Below, piece by piece: positions 35,532 to 46,902 of a stretch of 64,000 nucleotides of DNA. Location: NCBI GenBank assembly GCA_037501455.1, contig CM074856.1, positions 51,117,001-51,181,000 on the forward strand. The letters run 5' to 3'. Made by a program: the position numbers and the translations under genes. The notes under the pieces were generated by a model. It saw nothing but the letters and a program-made list of their open reading frames with translations. It searched no databases and was not told the DNA's origin. Positions within the stretch are counted from its first letter, which is position 1. Every line of letters begins with the position of its first letter. Source of the DNA: Lantana camara (Eukaryota > Streptophyta > Magnoliopsida > Lamiales > Verbenaceae).

Positions 35532-38339
35532 TGTGACAGCCCAGATCAGGGCCAAGTTGAGAATGGTAAGATAAGGGTATAAGAAAGCGTTTATAAGCTT
35601 CGATCCATTTAAATTATTTCATGCATTACATCCCTATGTGATTTATATGTTTTTATAAGTTATATTTTCAGTTTTGGAATTTTATATTTCAAATCTCGTA
35701 TCACTATTCATCCATCGAGCCGATATTTCATTATTTCACTCGTAGAGCCATAGAAGGTTGAAACCTATATTTTTATAAAGCTTATACTTGATTTATATGG
35801 CCTGAAACCATTTTCGGAATTTTAGGTCAAAATTACCATTTTTGCCCCCAAAATCACTATTCATTATAAAAATTAGGTTTTCGCTCGGGACACTTTTTCA
35901 TATCCAATATTACAGTCAAATGAATCGTTAAATTATTTTATGAATTTTGATATCATCCTTGAATCCTAATTTTCATCCTAACTCTGTTTATATCAAAAAC
36001 TGCTCCGAAACCATAATTACTATTCGCGTCATTAGACGACTTTTTATCCGTCCACTTTTTGATATCCAATATTATAGTCAAAATGATCCTTGATTTATTT
36101 CATGAACTTTGATATCTTAATCAACCCCAAATTCCAACCGTGGCATGTATTATAAAGATTTCTAATTCAATGTTTATAATATTTTTTTTTTTATCAAATT
36201 ATTACATAATTACCCTAAGTCATCTCTTACATCATGCTTTGAAAGATCAGGCTGTTAATCATCCAAGGATAAGAATTTCCTACACATTTCCTTATCTCCA
36301 GAGATTACGTGAGTCATGCAATTTCCATAATGCCTTTTATATCCCAAAATTCCAACTATAAATACCTTCCTTCATTGTCATATTCGGCACACCACTGAAA
36401 GCACCAAATCTCTCTCTTTTCTTCGAACTCACGAGAGCTGCTAGTTTCTCAATAGGGTTAGTTTCCTTTTCTTTTACACTTTAATTCTTACTTTAGTTAA
36501 TGCTTACAAAATATATATATTATTGTTAATTTATGCTTAATTAATGCTTTAATATAGAATTATGGTTTTATTATAATGTCTCGTAATCATGTTTTATAAG
36601 TTAGTGTTTCATAGTTAATAAATTAGCAATACTAATTTGCGTACATTTGCAAAATCTTATTTAAAAAATTTCATGTTTAGTATATATTATAGTTTAAATA
36701 ATGTTAGGTATTTATAAATATGTTCTTGCAAATTTGAATAAATGCATGCATAGGGAATTAAAATTTTGAATTTATATTTCATGCAAAGTTGTTATATCTT
36801 GATTATTTATGCTTTAATTATATATTAGGATCATGATAGTGATCAAGCAATATGCCTAGACCCCTTGTGATCATTCAAGTAGTAATTTTGAATATTAAAC
36901 TTGATTTATTCTTAGGAACTTATGATTAGTTTCATAACTTGATTAATAATTATTCAATTAGAAAATAAAATTTAATAGTATCACTTTAATTAGAGAATTC
37001 ACTTAAACATTTAAATTCTAGAATATAGGAACTTCCTTGTATAATTGCTAGTACTCCTTGTTTATATTCCTTCATATTCTCATACTTCATTAGCATAGTA
37101 AGAACTTAGACTTAAGCTTGTAGTAGTTTACTACTTTCAGGCAAAGTTAATATCGAGCAGTGGGATCCTCAAGACTTTGTGTGATCTCAAAATCGTACTA
37201 GGTGAGGTTTAAAATATTTTCAACTGGAATCATGACTATATATATAAAAATGTTTTGGCCTACCCAAGTATTGATTTGTTTATCTCCCTATTTATATAAT
37301 ACTATCCCTTGTTGGGAAAAAAATAATTTCAATATAAAATTATACTCTTCTAATATTCAAATCAAGGTTTTATCTTGAAATATTCTCGTATTGTTAAGCA
37401 AGTAAAATCTATTGTTTCATGTGGGCCCGGCGGTTATGGTAGAGTAATAGACCGGGAGGCGTGCGCCAATGGCTATTACAATACCGGCCGCCAACTAGAC
37501 CTTGATGATGGTTTAATCGGAGGTTGGTTACTCCATATCAAGTGTCGGGAAAGGTACGTCCCTCCCAACATCTTGTATATCGTCACTAGGGTTTGCTCCC
37601 CTATGTGACACCCGGAGGAAGAAGGTTGGTTTTATCATGTTTTATTGAGTATCGACACCTTGATCAGTGCTGCTACTAATTTATTGATTTTTTTAAGGAG
37701 TTAAGGTTGGAGACTGCCTAACTTGCGGGCATAAAAATATTCTTGTCAAGTGGTTCATACCTTTCAAAATATAACATATAATTCCCTTATTCCCTGTTAT
37801 TTGAAAAATCAATATGAACCAAATATTGTTATTGATTTATTGTTTCTCGATCTTGTTGGTGAAGGCTCTACTCCTTTAAAACTCATGATATTTATAAGCT
37901 CAATTATCCCTTCACTTAGTCACTTTGACTAACCCTCCTATTCTTTCCAATTCATGATTTCAGGTATTTTGCTGAACGACGCTTTAGAGGTATCTTGAAG
38001 CTCTAAGGTGTCATAGTTTATATTATCAGGATTTCTTTTGGTGTGCTTAAATCTTGAGTATGTACATAGTACATTATGCTGCTTGCATACTCTATTTTGC
38101 CTTAATACTGTAATGCTCTCGTACGGATACTATCTGTTTAATATTATTGGCTTTGTGTGTGGTATTCCTTATTCATGTTTTAAAAGTTTTAAATTTTTAC
38201 TATCTTCCGCTGCATTGTTACTTTTATACTCTGTTATCGTACTGTCTTGTCCGTTCGCCGGAGTATCTCTCGGGTGCTAGGTCTCACATCCACTCGAGAA
38301 ATACAACGGTGCGGGGTTGTAGTGTTTAGGGGCGCTACA
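35532..38339 (+). repeat. Gypsy 3' LTR (2808 bp)
   Basis: It has the same length as the 5' LTR with six substitutions seen: near 26989/35567, 27190/35768, 27424/36002, 27449/36027, 28351/36929 and 29086/37664. No indel was seen. It ends gcgctaca, followed by the target duplication ttatc. Confidence 0.95.
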
Positions 38340-38344
38340 TTATC
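38340..38344. repeat. Gypsy target-site duplication, right copy (ttatc)
   Basis: Matches 26949-26953 exactly. Confidence 0.95.
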
Positions 38345-38923
38345 TATCTCGGGATCAGTGTCCTGAGACAACTGAAGAGATAGAAGACATGATTAGAGTT
38401 CCGCAGCGGAAGCTTTATGTGTATCATATTATGTACAGGGCCAGATGTCTATTATGAAATAGGTCTAAGTCAGCAGATATTAGTCAAACCCTAGAATCTG
38501 ACACTGAGTAGTAGTGAAAGCATATATTGGAGTACTTGAGAAGGACTTGAGATTATATGCTTGTCTACCACAGTGGTGAGCTCATTTCAATAGAGTATAG
38601 AGATTCAGACTTACAATCTGATTTGTATTCTAGATGTTTGACATTAGAATACGAGTATACTCTAGAAAGAGCAACCGTTAATTGGAGAATGTTAAGCAGA
38701 CTTGTATTGCTTACACCGACATGGAAGTCAAATACATGGTAGCTTGAGAAGCAACCAGTTAGATGTATTGGATTCATGATTTCCTAGTTGTTGGCTCAGA
38801 GAAACGTCTAAAAAAAAAAAAAATTACTTCGCTAAAGTATTGGCGTAAAAGAGTGCAAAACGAGTTTTGACACTCGTGTGAAAGGAATAAGACTTAGATG
38901 TATAGCCAAATTGAATTTAGGGC
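38345..38923 (+). pseudogene. Copia A internal region, decayed RT end and RNase H (right part)
   Basis: It continues the copia frame relic beyond the gypsy insertion. A QCPETTEEIEDMIRVP-like block (about 38355-38404) matches the end of the copia RT. MEVKYMVA-like residues (about 38720-38745) match the RNase H block that normally reads A(T)AEYxA. Stops and frameshifts occur throughout. A poly-A run lies at 38811-38822. Confidence 0.65.
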
Positions 38924-38933
38924 AAATGGGAGA
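38924..38933 (+). promoter_or_regulatory. Copia A polypurine tract
   Basis: aaatgggaga directly precedes the LTR start tgttggg at 38935, as usual in copia elements. Confidence 0.75.
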
Positions 38934-38934
38934 T

Positions 38935-41221
38935 TGTTGGGAATAGTGCCCTGAAAATTCAATTTATTGAATTAATAAAACTGAATTTGCAGCAAGTTAT
39001 GAGTATTTCACATATTAATAATTAATGACGTGTGATGGTATTCTTATATGAAATGTGTTTCATAGGAAAAGACTTTGAATACCGAAATCACGTGTCATTA
39101 AAGTTCTAGTCGGTAAGATAAGAATATGTTCTTATCAAGGCTATAACATGGTTTTATAAGATGATTAGTCTTTCATCATAGGGAATGGTGATTCCAATTA
39201 TAACACGTTGATGATTTTCAATAGGATTGGAAACATCGAACTGGACCACTGAGATAATTCATTTTATGCTACTATCTAAAATGAATAAAATCTCAGGAAG
39301 CATTGTACTCTTAATCCTGATAATATTTCGGCTTTAGGCATGTAGTGTTAGTCACTGTAACATACTCGAAGTGAGGTCTCGGTAACGGGTGGCCAAAATA
39401 CTTTGTATGTTCGGTGATTATATGAAATGCGCTAAAGAGCTATATTGATCGAGGAATCTGTGGCCTTGCTGGAAGGTAAGAGATATCCTTGAAATAGATT
39501 TGTAAAAGTTCAAATTAAGACTTTGGCCAAAGCACTTCGTGTGATACGTCACCGAAGTTGTATGTTGAATGTGTTTCACATACAGAGAATTTGAACTTAA
39601 GGCGAATCAATAAATTTCAAATTAGAGATGAAAAATAAATGATAGTAGTTGCAATTTATTTTTCATGGATATCTACACGGAGGAGTAAAATGCGAAATTA
39701 TTCTAGATCGAGAAATTCATGAATAATTTAATTAATTTTAGAGTGCAACAATATTTATTTAGTGGAATTAAATATTGTTAAACGGTAATTAATTATTATC
39801 ATGAGATGATAATATATTAATCCGTTTGGAGCTAAAATTAATTAGTCCTGCAGGTCCCCCTGCAAGCCCCAATTGAAAACCCAAAGAGAAAATATTAAAA
39901 GGAGAAAGAGAAATGAATTTTCAAAGTGTTTGAAAATGGCAAAGGAATTTATTTTAAGAAAATAAATTAAAGTTCCAAAGAGTTGGAAATGCCCAGAATT
40001 TTATTTTAGAGAAAATAAAATTTTCATCAAAAAAAAAAAAGGAGGAGGAGGTGATGACATGGCAGCTGACGTGGCAGTCCACGTGGCATGCCACGTCAGC
40101 AAACGGGTCCCAGGTGGCGCTGACAGGGCGCCACGTGGCGCGCCACATGGATGGCTGAGATTGCGCCAAGTCAGCGAAAACGGACGGCCCAGATTTGATT
40201 TGGGCTGGGCCGGTCAACGGGTAGGATACTCCAGTCAACGGGTCATTGAACCGGGTTAACGGGTCGGTTCTTGGGTAGGGTCGGTCGGACCGAGTCTGGG
40301 TAGGGCCAGACCCGTACACGTGGCAGTACCAGAATGGGCCACGTGTCGAACCGGACCGGTTCAAACTCCCCAAACCCTAGCCGCGTGTACCACACACGCG
40401 CCACCTTCAGGTGGCGCGTGCGGGCGCGTGCGGGCATCGGATTGGGGAGCGTCCGGCGGCGTTGGACTCGTGGTGACGAGACCTTCAACGTAGTATCCTT
40501 GGTTTTCGTGTCCAAGTTGTACACGCAAGTGGGGATGTGAAATGACCATTTTACCCTTGCTTTTGTATCCAAAATGATCGTTTTACCCTCATATATTTGC
40601 CTATAAATAGGCTGATACCCACCCCATTTCTCTCATTTAGTTTTGGGATGGTTTTGGCCAAGTCTTGGCTTTGAAATCAAGTCTCATTTTCTCCTAGTTA
40701 ATTCCTATTTATCTCGGAATTAATTTTAATTAGGTGTTTATATAAAACGCCTAATTTCGGGAGAATAAACCCTGAGAAGGGTTTTTTAGTTTAAAGTTTT
40801 ATTTTCTCTAAGTATTTAGAGAAATACTTTCGGAGCCCACACTCCGAGGGTGTCCCTGGGGTTATTGCAGGGAAGCTCTGCCGGTTTCACGAGCAGATCG
40901 GGTATCGGGTTCTCAGGAGGTGAATTCGAGGAGCTGGAAAAATGCCGTTAGATAGCCATGTTTGCAGTACGGTAATATTTTACAGTTGTTTTATTTTAAG
41001 CATGATAAATTATGTGCTCTTAAGTGTTAATTGCATGTTAGATATTTATCTGCTTAAGTGATTTAAAATTTATTATCAATTGCATGTATATACTTGAGTA
41101 GATCCGGCTAAGTCTTCCGCTTTGTATTAAAATGTTTTAGAAATATTTTAATACTTGTATTATAATAAAAAATTTAAAATGTGGTCCCAGACTGCTACTG
41201 TTGTGGGCCCGCATCCCATCA
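38935..41221 (+). repeat. Copia A middle LTR (2287 bp), recombinant of 3' and 5' LTRs
   Basis: It has the same termini as 20356-22649. Compared with that LTR, the first 1.5 kb shows 14 substitutions and two indels by eye. The last about 0.78 kb shows only one. The internal sequence that follows is a copy of 22650-26953. It is therefore the 3' LTR of the first unit on its left side and the 5' LTR of a second unit on its right side. TATA box at about 40602, G-box cluster at about 40070-40350. Confidence 0.85.
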
Positions 41222-44200
41222 AGTGGTATCAGTGCCGTGCTCTAGATATATACATGCATTGATATGATGCATGTGATGCATAATTTTAAATCTGATACTG
41301 TGCACGTAAATTCTGTCAAAGGAGGCTGGTTTTTAAGTGGGACCGTTGTGACCCCTCCAGTGTTTCCTGGGAATTTACGTGGAATGGTAATTTTTTGGGA
41401 ATCGATTTCAATAAACTTCCTGGTTAATTACCGAATCAGTAAACATGATTTAAATTATGAGATAATTTATTTATAACATGTTTACTTTATGCCATTTATT
41501 TTAAGCATGATAATTATGTGATAATTATAACAACAAGCTTAATTGATTTAATTTATGGCATATTTATTTTGTGTCATTTAAAATTTTAAGCATGATAATT
41601 ATGTGATAATTATATGAAAGCATGCTTAATTATTTTATTTTATGGCATGATCATGATAATATGAGATATTATGATATTTACAATTATGCATATTTTATTT
41701 AATGTGATTAAATAGCATTGTTTAATAGAGATTAGACGCGATGCATAATTGAACTAATATTTTTCGGCCTAATTAATAAATAGTTATTAAATTGCCTTAA
41801 AATATTATTATTGGGATTATAAATATGATTTAGTAATCCTAGTGGGAGGGTATTAATTAGATTAATTACTTCCAACAATAAGACGCCAAAAGTGATTATT
41901 AAATAATCAAAAGATAATCCACACCTTTTAAAAATTCAAGTGGGAGCGAGATGAAAAGAGTTGAATTCTCACGGCCTCCATTACCCGTCTATAGTATAGT
42001 GGATGTATACTACTCCCTTCAGCGGGTATACATTCGCGGTATACAAGATTAGACTTCCACGGATAGAATGAAATACGGGAAAATCAGCTCGACCACGCCT
42101 CCGTGGAGTGTCTTCACCTACTCGTACGGACTTCTAGGTAATGGTGCACACTTGACTGAGTAATGTATTAACCTCCCTTCGGAGCTCTGTTACATTTACT
42201 TAGAGGCCAAGGGTTGACGTGGTGAATTAACATTGTTTGGTAAGAGTTGTCTAGATGACATGTTAATTAAGAATAGTTCTTGCTTTTCTAAGTGGTTTTC
42301 GACCTCGCCTCCGGGGAGTCAACTGCAGCTAGTTAAGTCACCATTGCGTAAATCAAAATGCTTACGTGGATTTCATTTATTGGTTGGACGCAGAAGAAAG
42401 TGAAATACATAATCATAACTTGCATTTATTTATTTATTTCAGTTTTATAATTACGATCTCTCTTAGCCCACTCCAAACTGTATGTCTATAAGGAAATAGG
42501 CTAGTAAGGGTTCAACTACGCTGACTAAGTAATGAATCTTGACATCGTATTGAGACATGAAAGTTTACGTACTCACTGAACCTTATCCGAAAATTTCGGA
42601 AACTACAACCAGTCAGGATTAGAAAGACGTTTATTCTAAATAGATCAAGTGTGATGATCTGGCTAGTCTTATATCCTGACATCTGTTTTAAATGTTCTTG
42701 AGCATCAAACACATGAGATGTCTACTGCTAAGAACATGTGTTGAAGACAGAGTCGTACGTAGGTACGAGCCGTGAAAACGGTTGTTAGTTAAAGATGTTT
42801 GAAGGATCACTGTTTCCTAATCATATTATGAATATGATAGCTAATCTGAATGAGATTGAAAGCCTCTGTGCTTAAAGAGACAATCTTAACAGATAGGATA
42901 CGATCCTATACTCTCTGCCTAAGTCATTTGAACGTTCAAGATTATTTTAAATAATTTTTTAAAACCAATGAACGACCTCAATGTGGCAGAAAGGGTGATA
43001 TAGACTAAGGGAAAAGTTCTCTTTAATCAGACATCAATATCCACGGGCTAGAAAGCCAGTAAGTGGAAGAAAGAAAAGGAAAAGTTCCCAATCGAAGATT
43101 CAGAAATAGAAAGTCAAATCCGACAATGGAAAAGTGTTTCTATTTCGGTGGTAATGGGTATTGGAAAAGGAAATTATCCAAAATACTTAGTCTGTCTGTT
43201 TGTTACGCCATTTAGATAATATATGAAGATATCTTACTCGTTGAAAATATGTTTAGTTGGAAATTCACCGGACTCCTGGTATGTGAATTTGAGATCAACT
43301 AATCATATTTGCAAGTTATTGCGAAGATTCAAACCAACCAGAAAGGTTGAAAAACGGCTAACACATAACTACTGCTCGGGGATAATACAAGTGTAATTGT
43401 ATTAGCAGTAAAGACTATAAAGTCGTATTTTGGCAAAAGGGTTTTAATATTATACGTGCCATATATACAGAAATTTAATTTCTGTAAGTTATTTGATAAC
43501 TAATAGTTTAATTGTTTGTTTTGAACAAAAGTTTACCACTAAGCAAAATAAAAGGTTTATTTGCTCTGGCACAATAAAAGATGGTCTTTTATACATCAAT
43601 GAAAACCCTAATTCAAGTTTAACATTAAGAAGCTTGACCTACCATCTAAGAAGAAAAACTTCTTCGTGGCACCTATCTATTGGTCAATTGAATCTGAATA
43701 GGATCCAAAGACTGATTGTTGAGTCCTATTGACTTGAAAATAGTATCAATCTGCGAATCCTATTTAGAAGGTTAAAATGACCAAGAAACCTTTTTGAGAC
43801 AAAAGGTATTTAAGCCATGAAGTTGCTTGTGTCAGTTCATACGAATATGTGATCCTATGATTATTCAAGCAAGAGGAAGTTTTGGATATTTCATCATTCG
43901 TTTGAATGATTACTCTAGATACATATATTTTTATTTGATGAGACTTAAGTCTGTAATTGTTGAAGAGTTCAAAGAATATAAGACTGAAGTCAAAGAATCA
44001 AATTAGAAAACATATCAAGGCACTTCGATTAGGTCGAAGTAGTGATAAGTATCTAAGTTCAGAGTTAAATAGAATTTCTCAAATGAGATTGGATCTCAAC
44101 TATATATATGAGATACGTCTTAGCAAAGATGTATTGCAGAAAGGAGAAATAGAACTCTGATAATGATGGTAAGATTCATGAAGAGTCATGCTACCCTATG

Positions 44201-45535
44201 AATTTCGTTTTGGGGTCTTGCACACAAAACGACAAACCTAGTTCTATCTAAGTCAGTTCCTAAAACACTGATGGATCTGTAGCTAGGGTGAAAACCCTGT
44301 ATCTTTTATCTTCGGATTTAAGGTAGCCTGGTCCACGAGTTAAGGATGGATCCTGACAAGTTAGAATAAAGAACAAAGGTTTACTTGTTCTAAGGTTATC
44401 CTAAGAAAAACAAGAGGTGGTATATTTTGTAATTTGAGAAATCACAAAAGATGTTTGTGAATATTTCAAAGATAATTACATAGATAACCGCAAAGGGTAG
44501 AAGCAAAGTAGTGTTAAAAGAAATAACAGTATTAGATACTGATTTCCATAAACCCGTGATGACTGAAAATACCAAATACAACATGTGATGTAGAGACGTG
44601 TACACGAGAGCATCATTATAGTGGGAGGATTGTCAGGACACCTGACAAGATACCTAAGATTAGCCCAAGTGGTTGAATCTAACGTATCTGATCCTATCAC
44701 GTGTAATGAAGCTGTAAAAGATATAGACACTGACCGTTTGGTCAATATCCATGGAATCTAAGTTAGAATATCTGTATTCTAACAAAGTCTTGCACTTGTA
44801 GAGGCGCCTGAAGGCATTAAACCCTATTAGATACAATTGGGTTCTACAAAACGATAAAAGGATAAATGGACGAAAAAGTAGAGACTTTAGAGCAAACTTA
44901 TGGCAAGGGATTTTACCCAGAAAGAAGAAATCATTTATGAGGTCTTCTCGCCTATAGAAATGCTTAAGTCCATTATCCTCTCCATTTTATCTCATCATCA
45001 ATTATGAGATTAAATAAATGGATGTAAAGACTATGTTCTTGAACGGGCAACTTCAAGAAAAAGATATACATGGCATAACCTGAAGGCTTCACAGCCAGAA
45101 ATCAGGTACATATAATGTTAGCTTAATAGATCGATTTATGATATTAAGCAAGCGTCCAGATTATGGAGCATCATAATTAAAGAGGCAATTTAAATTCTTT
45201 GAATTTGTGCAATTGCCTGATGAACCATGTGTGTACAAATGACATCAAGATAATGTTGTAACGTTTTCATTTTGTACGTAAACAATATTCTGCTCTTAGG
45301 GAATGATGCAAGAATTTTGTCAGTGGTCAAGATTTGGATGTCAAATCATTTTGGCAAGAAAAGACCTATGTGAAACCAATGTTATTCCAAGGATCAGAAT
45401 TCTATCGTGATCATAGGAATAAGGAGATTGGTTTATCACAAGAAGCATATATAGATAAGATCTGGTAAGGTATAATATGACAGATTCCAAAAAAGGTTCA
45501 TTACCTTTTAGATTTGGAATTTATCTGTGACAGCC
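41222..45535 (+). pseudogene. Copia A internal region, copy 2 (duplicate of 22650-26953)
   Basis: It repeats the primer site, leader and decayed gag-pol of copy 1 with about seven substitutions over 4.3 kb by eye, for example taatactg/tgatactg, gacggtta/gacgttta, gaacttg/gcacttg. All stops and frameshifts of copy 1 are shared, so the coding decay predates the duplication. It ends with the same ttatc (45531-45535) at the gypsy junction. Confidence 0.9.
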
Positions 45536-45901
45536 CAGATCAGGGCCAAGTTGAGAATGGCAAGATAAGGGTATAAGAAAGCGTTTATAAGCTTCGATCC
45601 ATTTAAATTATTTCATGCATTACATCCCTATGTGATTTATATGTTTTTATAAGTTATATTTTCAGTTTTGGAATTTTATATTTCAAATCTCGTATCACTA
45701 TTCATCCATCGAGCCGATATTTCATTATTTCACTCGTAGAGCCATAGAAGGTTGAAACCTATATTTTTATAAAGCTTATACTTGATTTATATGGCCTGAA
45801 ACCATTTTCGGAATTTTAGGTCAAAATTACCATTTTTGCCCCCAAAATCACTATTCATTATAAAAATTAGGTTTTCGCTCGGGACACTTTTTCATATCCA
45901 A
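45536..45901 (+). repeat. Truncated gypsy LTR fragment (366 bp)
   Basis: This is the first 366 bp of the gypsy LTR at the same copia junction as 26954. It has c where the 5' LTR has c and the 3' LTR has t, and t where the 3' LTR has t and the 5' LTR has a (cctatattt). It therefore keeps the ancestral base at both sites. The LTR stops after catatcca. Confidence 0.9.
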
Positions 45902-46306
45902 AAAGTTATAATACTCATCATATATATATGTAGGGTTAGTTATTTGTCCTATTTTTTAAACTTCACGAATATCGAACCTCATTCCTTTTCCCTTTTTGAT
46001 GATTATAACTAGCGGCTTTCCAGATGTTCCCACAGTAGCCTTTCCTTTACCCTTCTGCCCAGGTCTTTTTGGACATTCATTAAACTGGTGATCAGGATGT
46101 CCACACCATAAGCATGTACCGGCCTTCTTTCGCTCGGGACACTTTTTCATATTCTAGAATTTTATTTTCGCTCGGGACCCTACAATATAAAAAGGGAAGG
46201 GTCAATATTCGTGAAGTTTAAAAATAGGACAAATAACTAACCCTACATATATATATGATGAGTATTCGTCGAGTCAAACTTTTTTTCCTCTTATTCTTTA
46301 TTTGTG
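45902..46306. other. Scrambled junction: inverted-repeat arms around inverted gypsy gag and LTR scraps
   Basis: Arms at about 45910-45972 and 46205-46266 are inverted copies, about 62 bp and almost identical, with weaker matching further inward. Between them, 46006-46130 is an inverted 125-bp copy of gypsy gag bases 31947-32071 (second zinc knuckle region) with one difference seen. Next comes 46128-46152, a direct copy of the LTR word tttcgctcgggacacttttt, also at the LTR break just upstream, and then a third partial copy ttttcgctcgggac at 46165-46178. No gene is intact. Either break repair with template switching or a small TIR element that captured gypsy pieces could explain it. Confidence 0.75.
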
Positions 46307-46311
46307 ACTTA

Positions 46312-46888
46312 TGTTAGCAGTTTGTGGTCCGTTGGGATTCCTAACTGCATAAAGATAATATTTATTGATTAATATTTTATTTTCTCACTATTAATGACGT
46401 AAATAAAGAATCCCACTAATCCACTAACTCCCACTATTCTAGAATTATCGGGAGATAACCGTTAAAGAAAACGTAACTGATGGAGTTACGTATATATAAA
46501 TACAAAAGAATTCCTAAGGTCCCTAAGCACAAAAAATACACATACAGAACCAATCCATCAGGTTGTGAGGGTCGGTGCTTAGAAGAACCTTAAGGAGAAA
46601 AGGGTTTGAAGTATTCTTGGAAAAGAGAAGACTTGAAGCCATCGACGGTGTTGTTCGTGGTCATATTCGTGGGCGAAATCAATTTCTGAGTCGGCAAAAT
46701 AAGAGCAATGGCGAGAGGTATTTCGATCCTAATTTCCGCTGCGATAAATTCATAATTAAAGTTTTCTATGAATCTGAATGATTATGCTTACATGTCTGAT
46801 CGTTTGGCGGGAGGTATTTCGATCCTAATTTCCGCTGCGATAAATTCATAATTAAAGTTTTCTATGAATTTGAATGATTATGCTTACA
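46312..46888 (+). repeat. Copia B 5' LTR (577 bp) with internal 96-bp tandem duplication
   Basis: A TATA box tatatataaa lies at 46491-46500. The 3' part contains two tandem copies, starting at 46711 and 46807, of a unit beginning gcg(a/g)gaggtatttcgatcc. The same duplication is in the 3' LTR, so it predates the insertion. Confidence 0.9.
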
Positions 46889-46890
46889 TG

Positions 46891-46902
46891 TGGTATCAGA
46901 GC
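46891..46902 (+). promoter_or_regulatory. Copia B primer binding site
   Basis: tggtatcagagc two bases after the LTR, complementary to initiator tRNA-Met. Confidence 0.9.

Larger units (their letters stand above)
26954..38339 (+). mobile_element. Ty3/gypsy chromovirus (Tekay-like), apparently complete, 11.4 kb
   Basis: It comprises two 2808-bp LTRs (6 substitutions by eye), a tRNA-Met-type primer site, an extra upstream ORF, a single gag-pol frame ending in a chromodomain, a polypurine tract, and a perfect 5-bp target duplication. Domain order protease-RT-RNase H-integrase-chromodomain with long LTRs fits the Tekay/Del clade of plant chromoviruses. It is inserted into copia A in the same orientation. 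With an uninterrupted frame and near-identical LTRs it is a recent arrival and may still be competent. Confidence 0.95.

Noticed and set aside
45956..46150. A separate minus-strand zinc-knuckle gene
   Set aside because: The knuckle matches the nearby gypsy gag over 125 bp. It is an inverted fragment flanked by unrelated sequence with no start or remaining domains.
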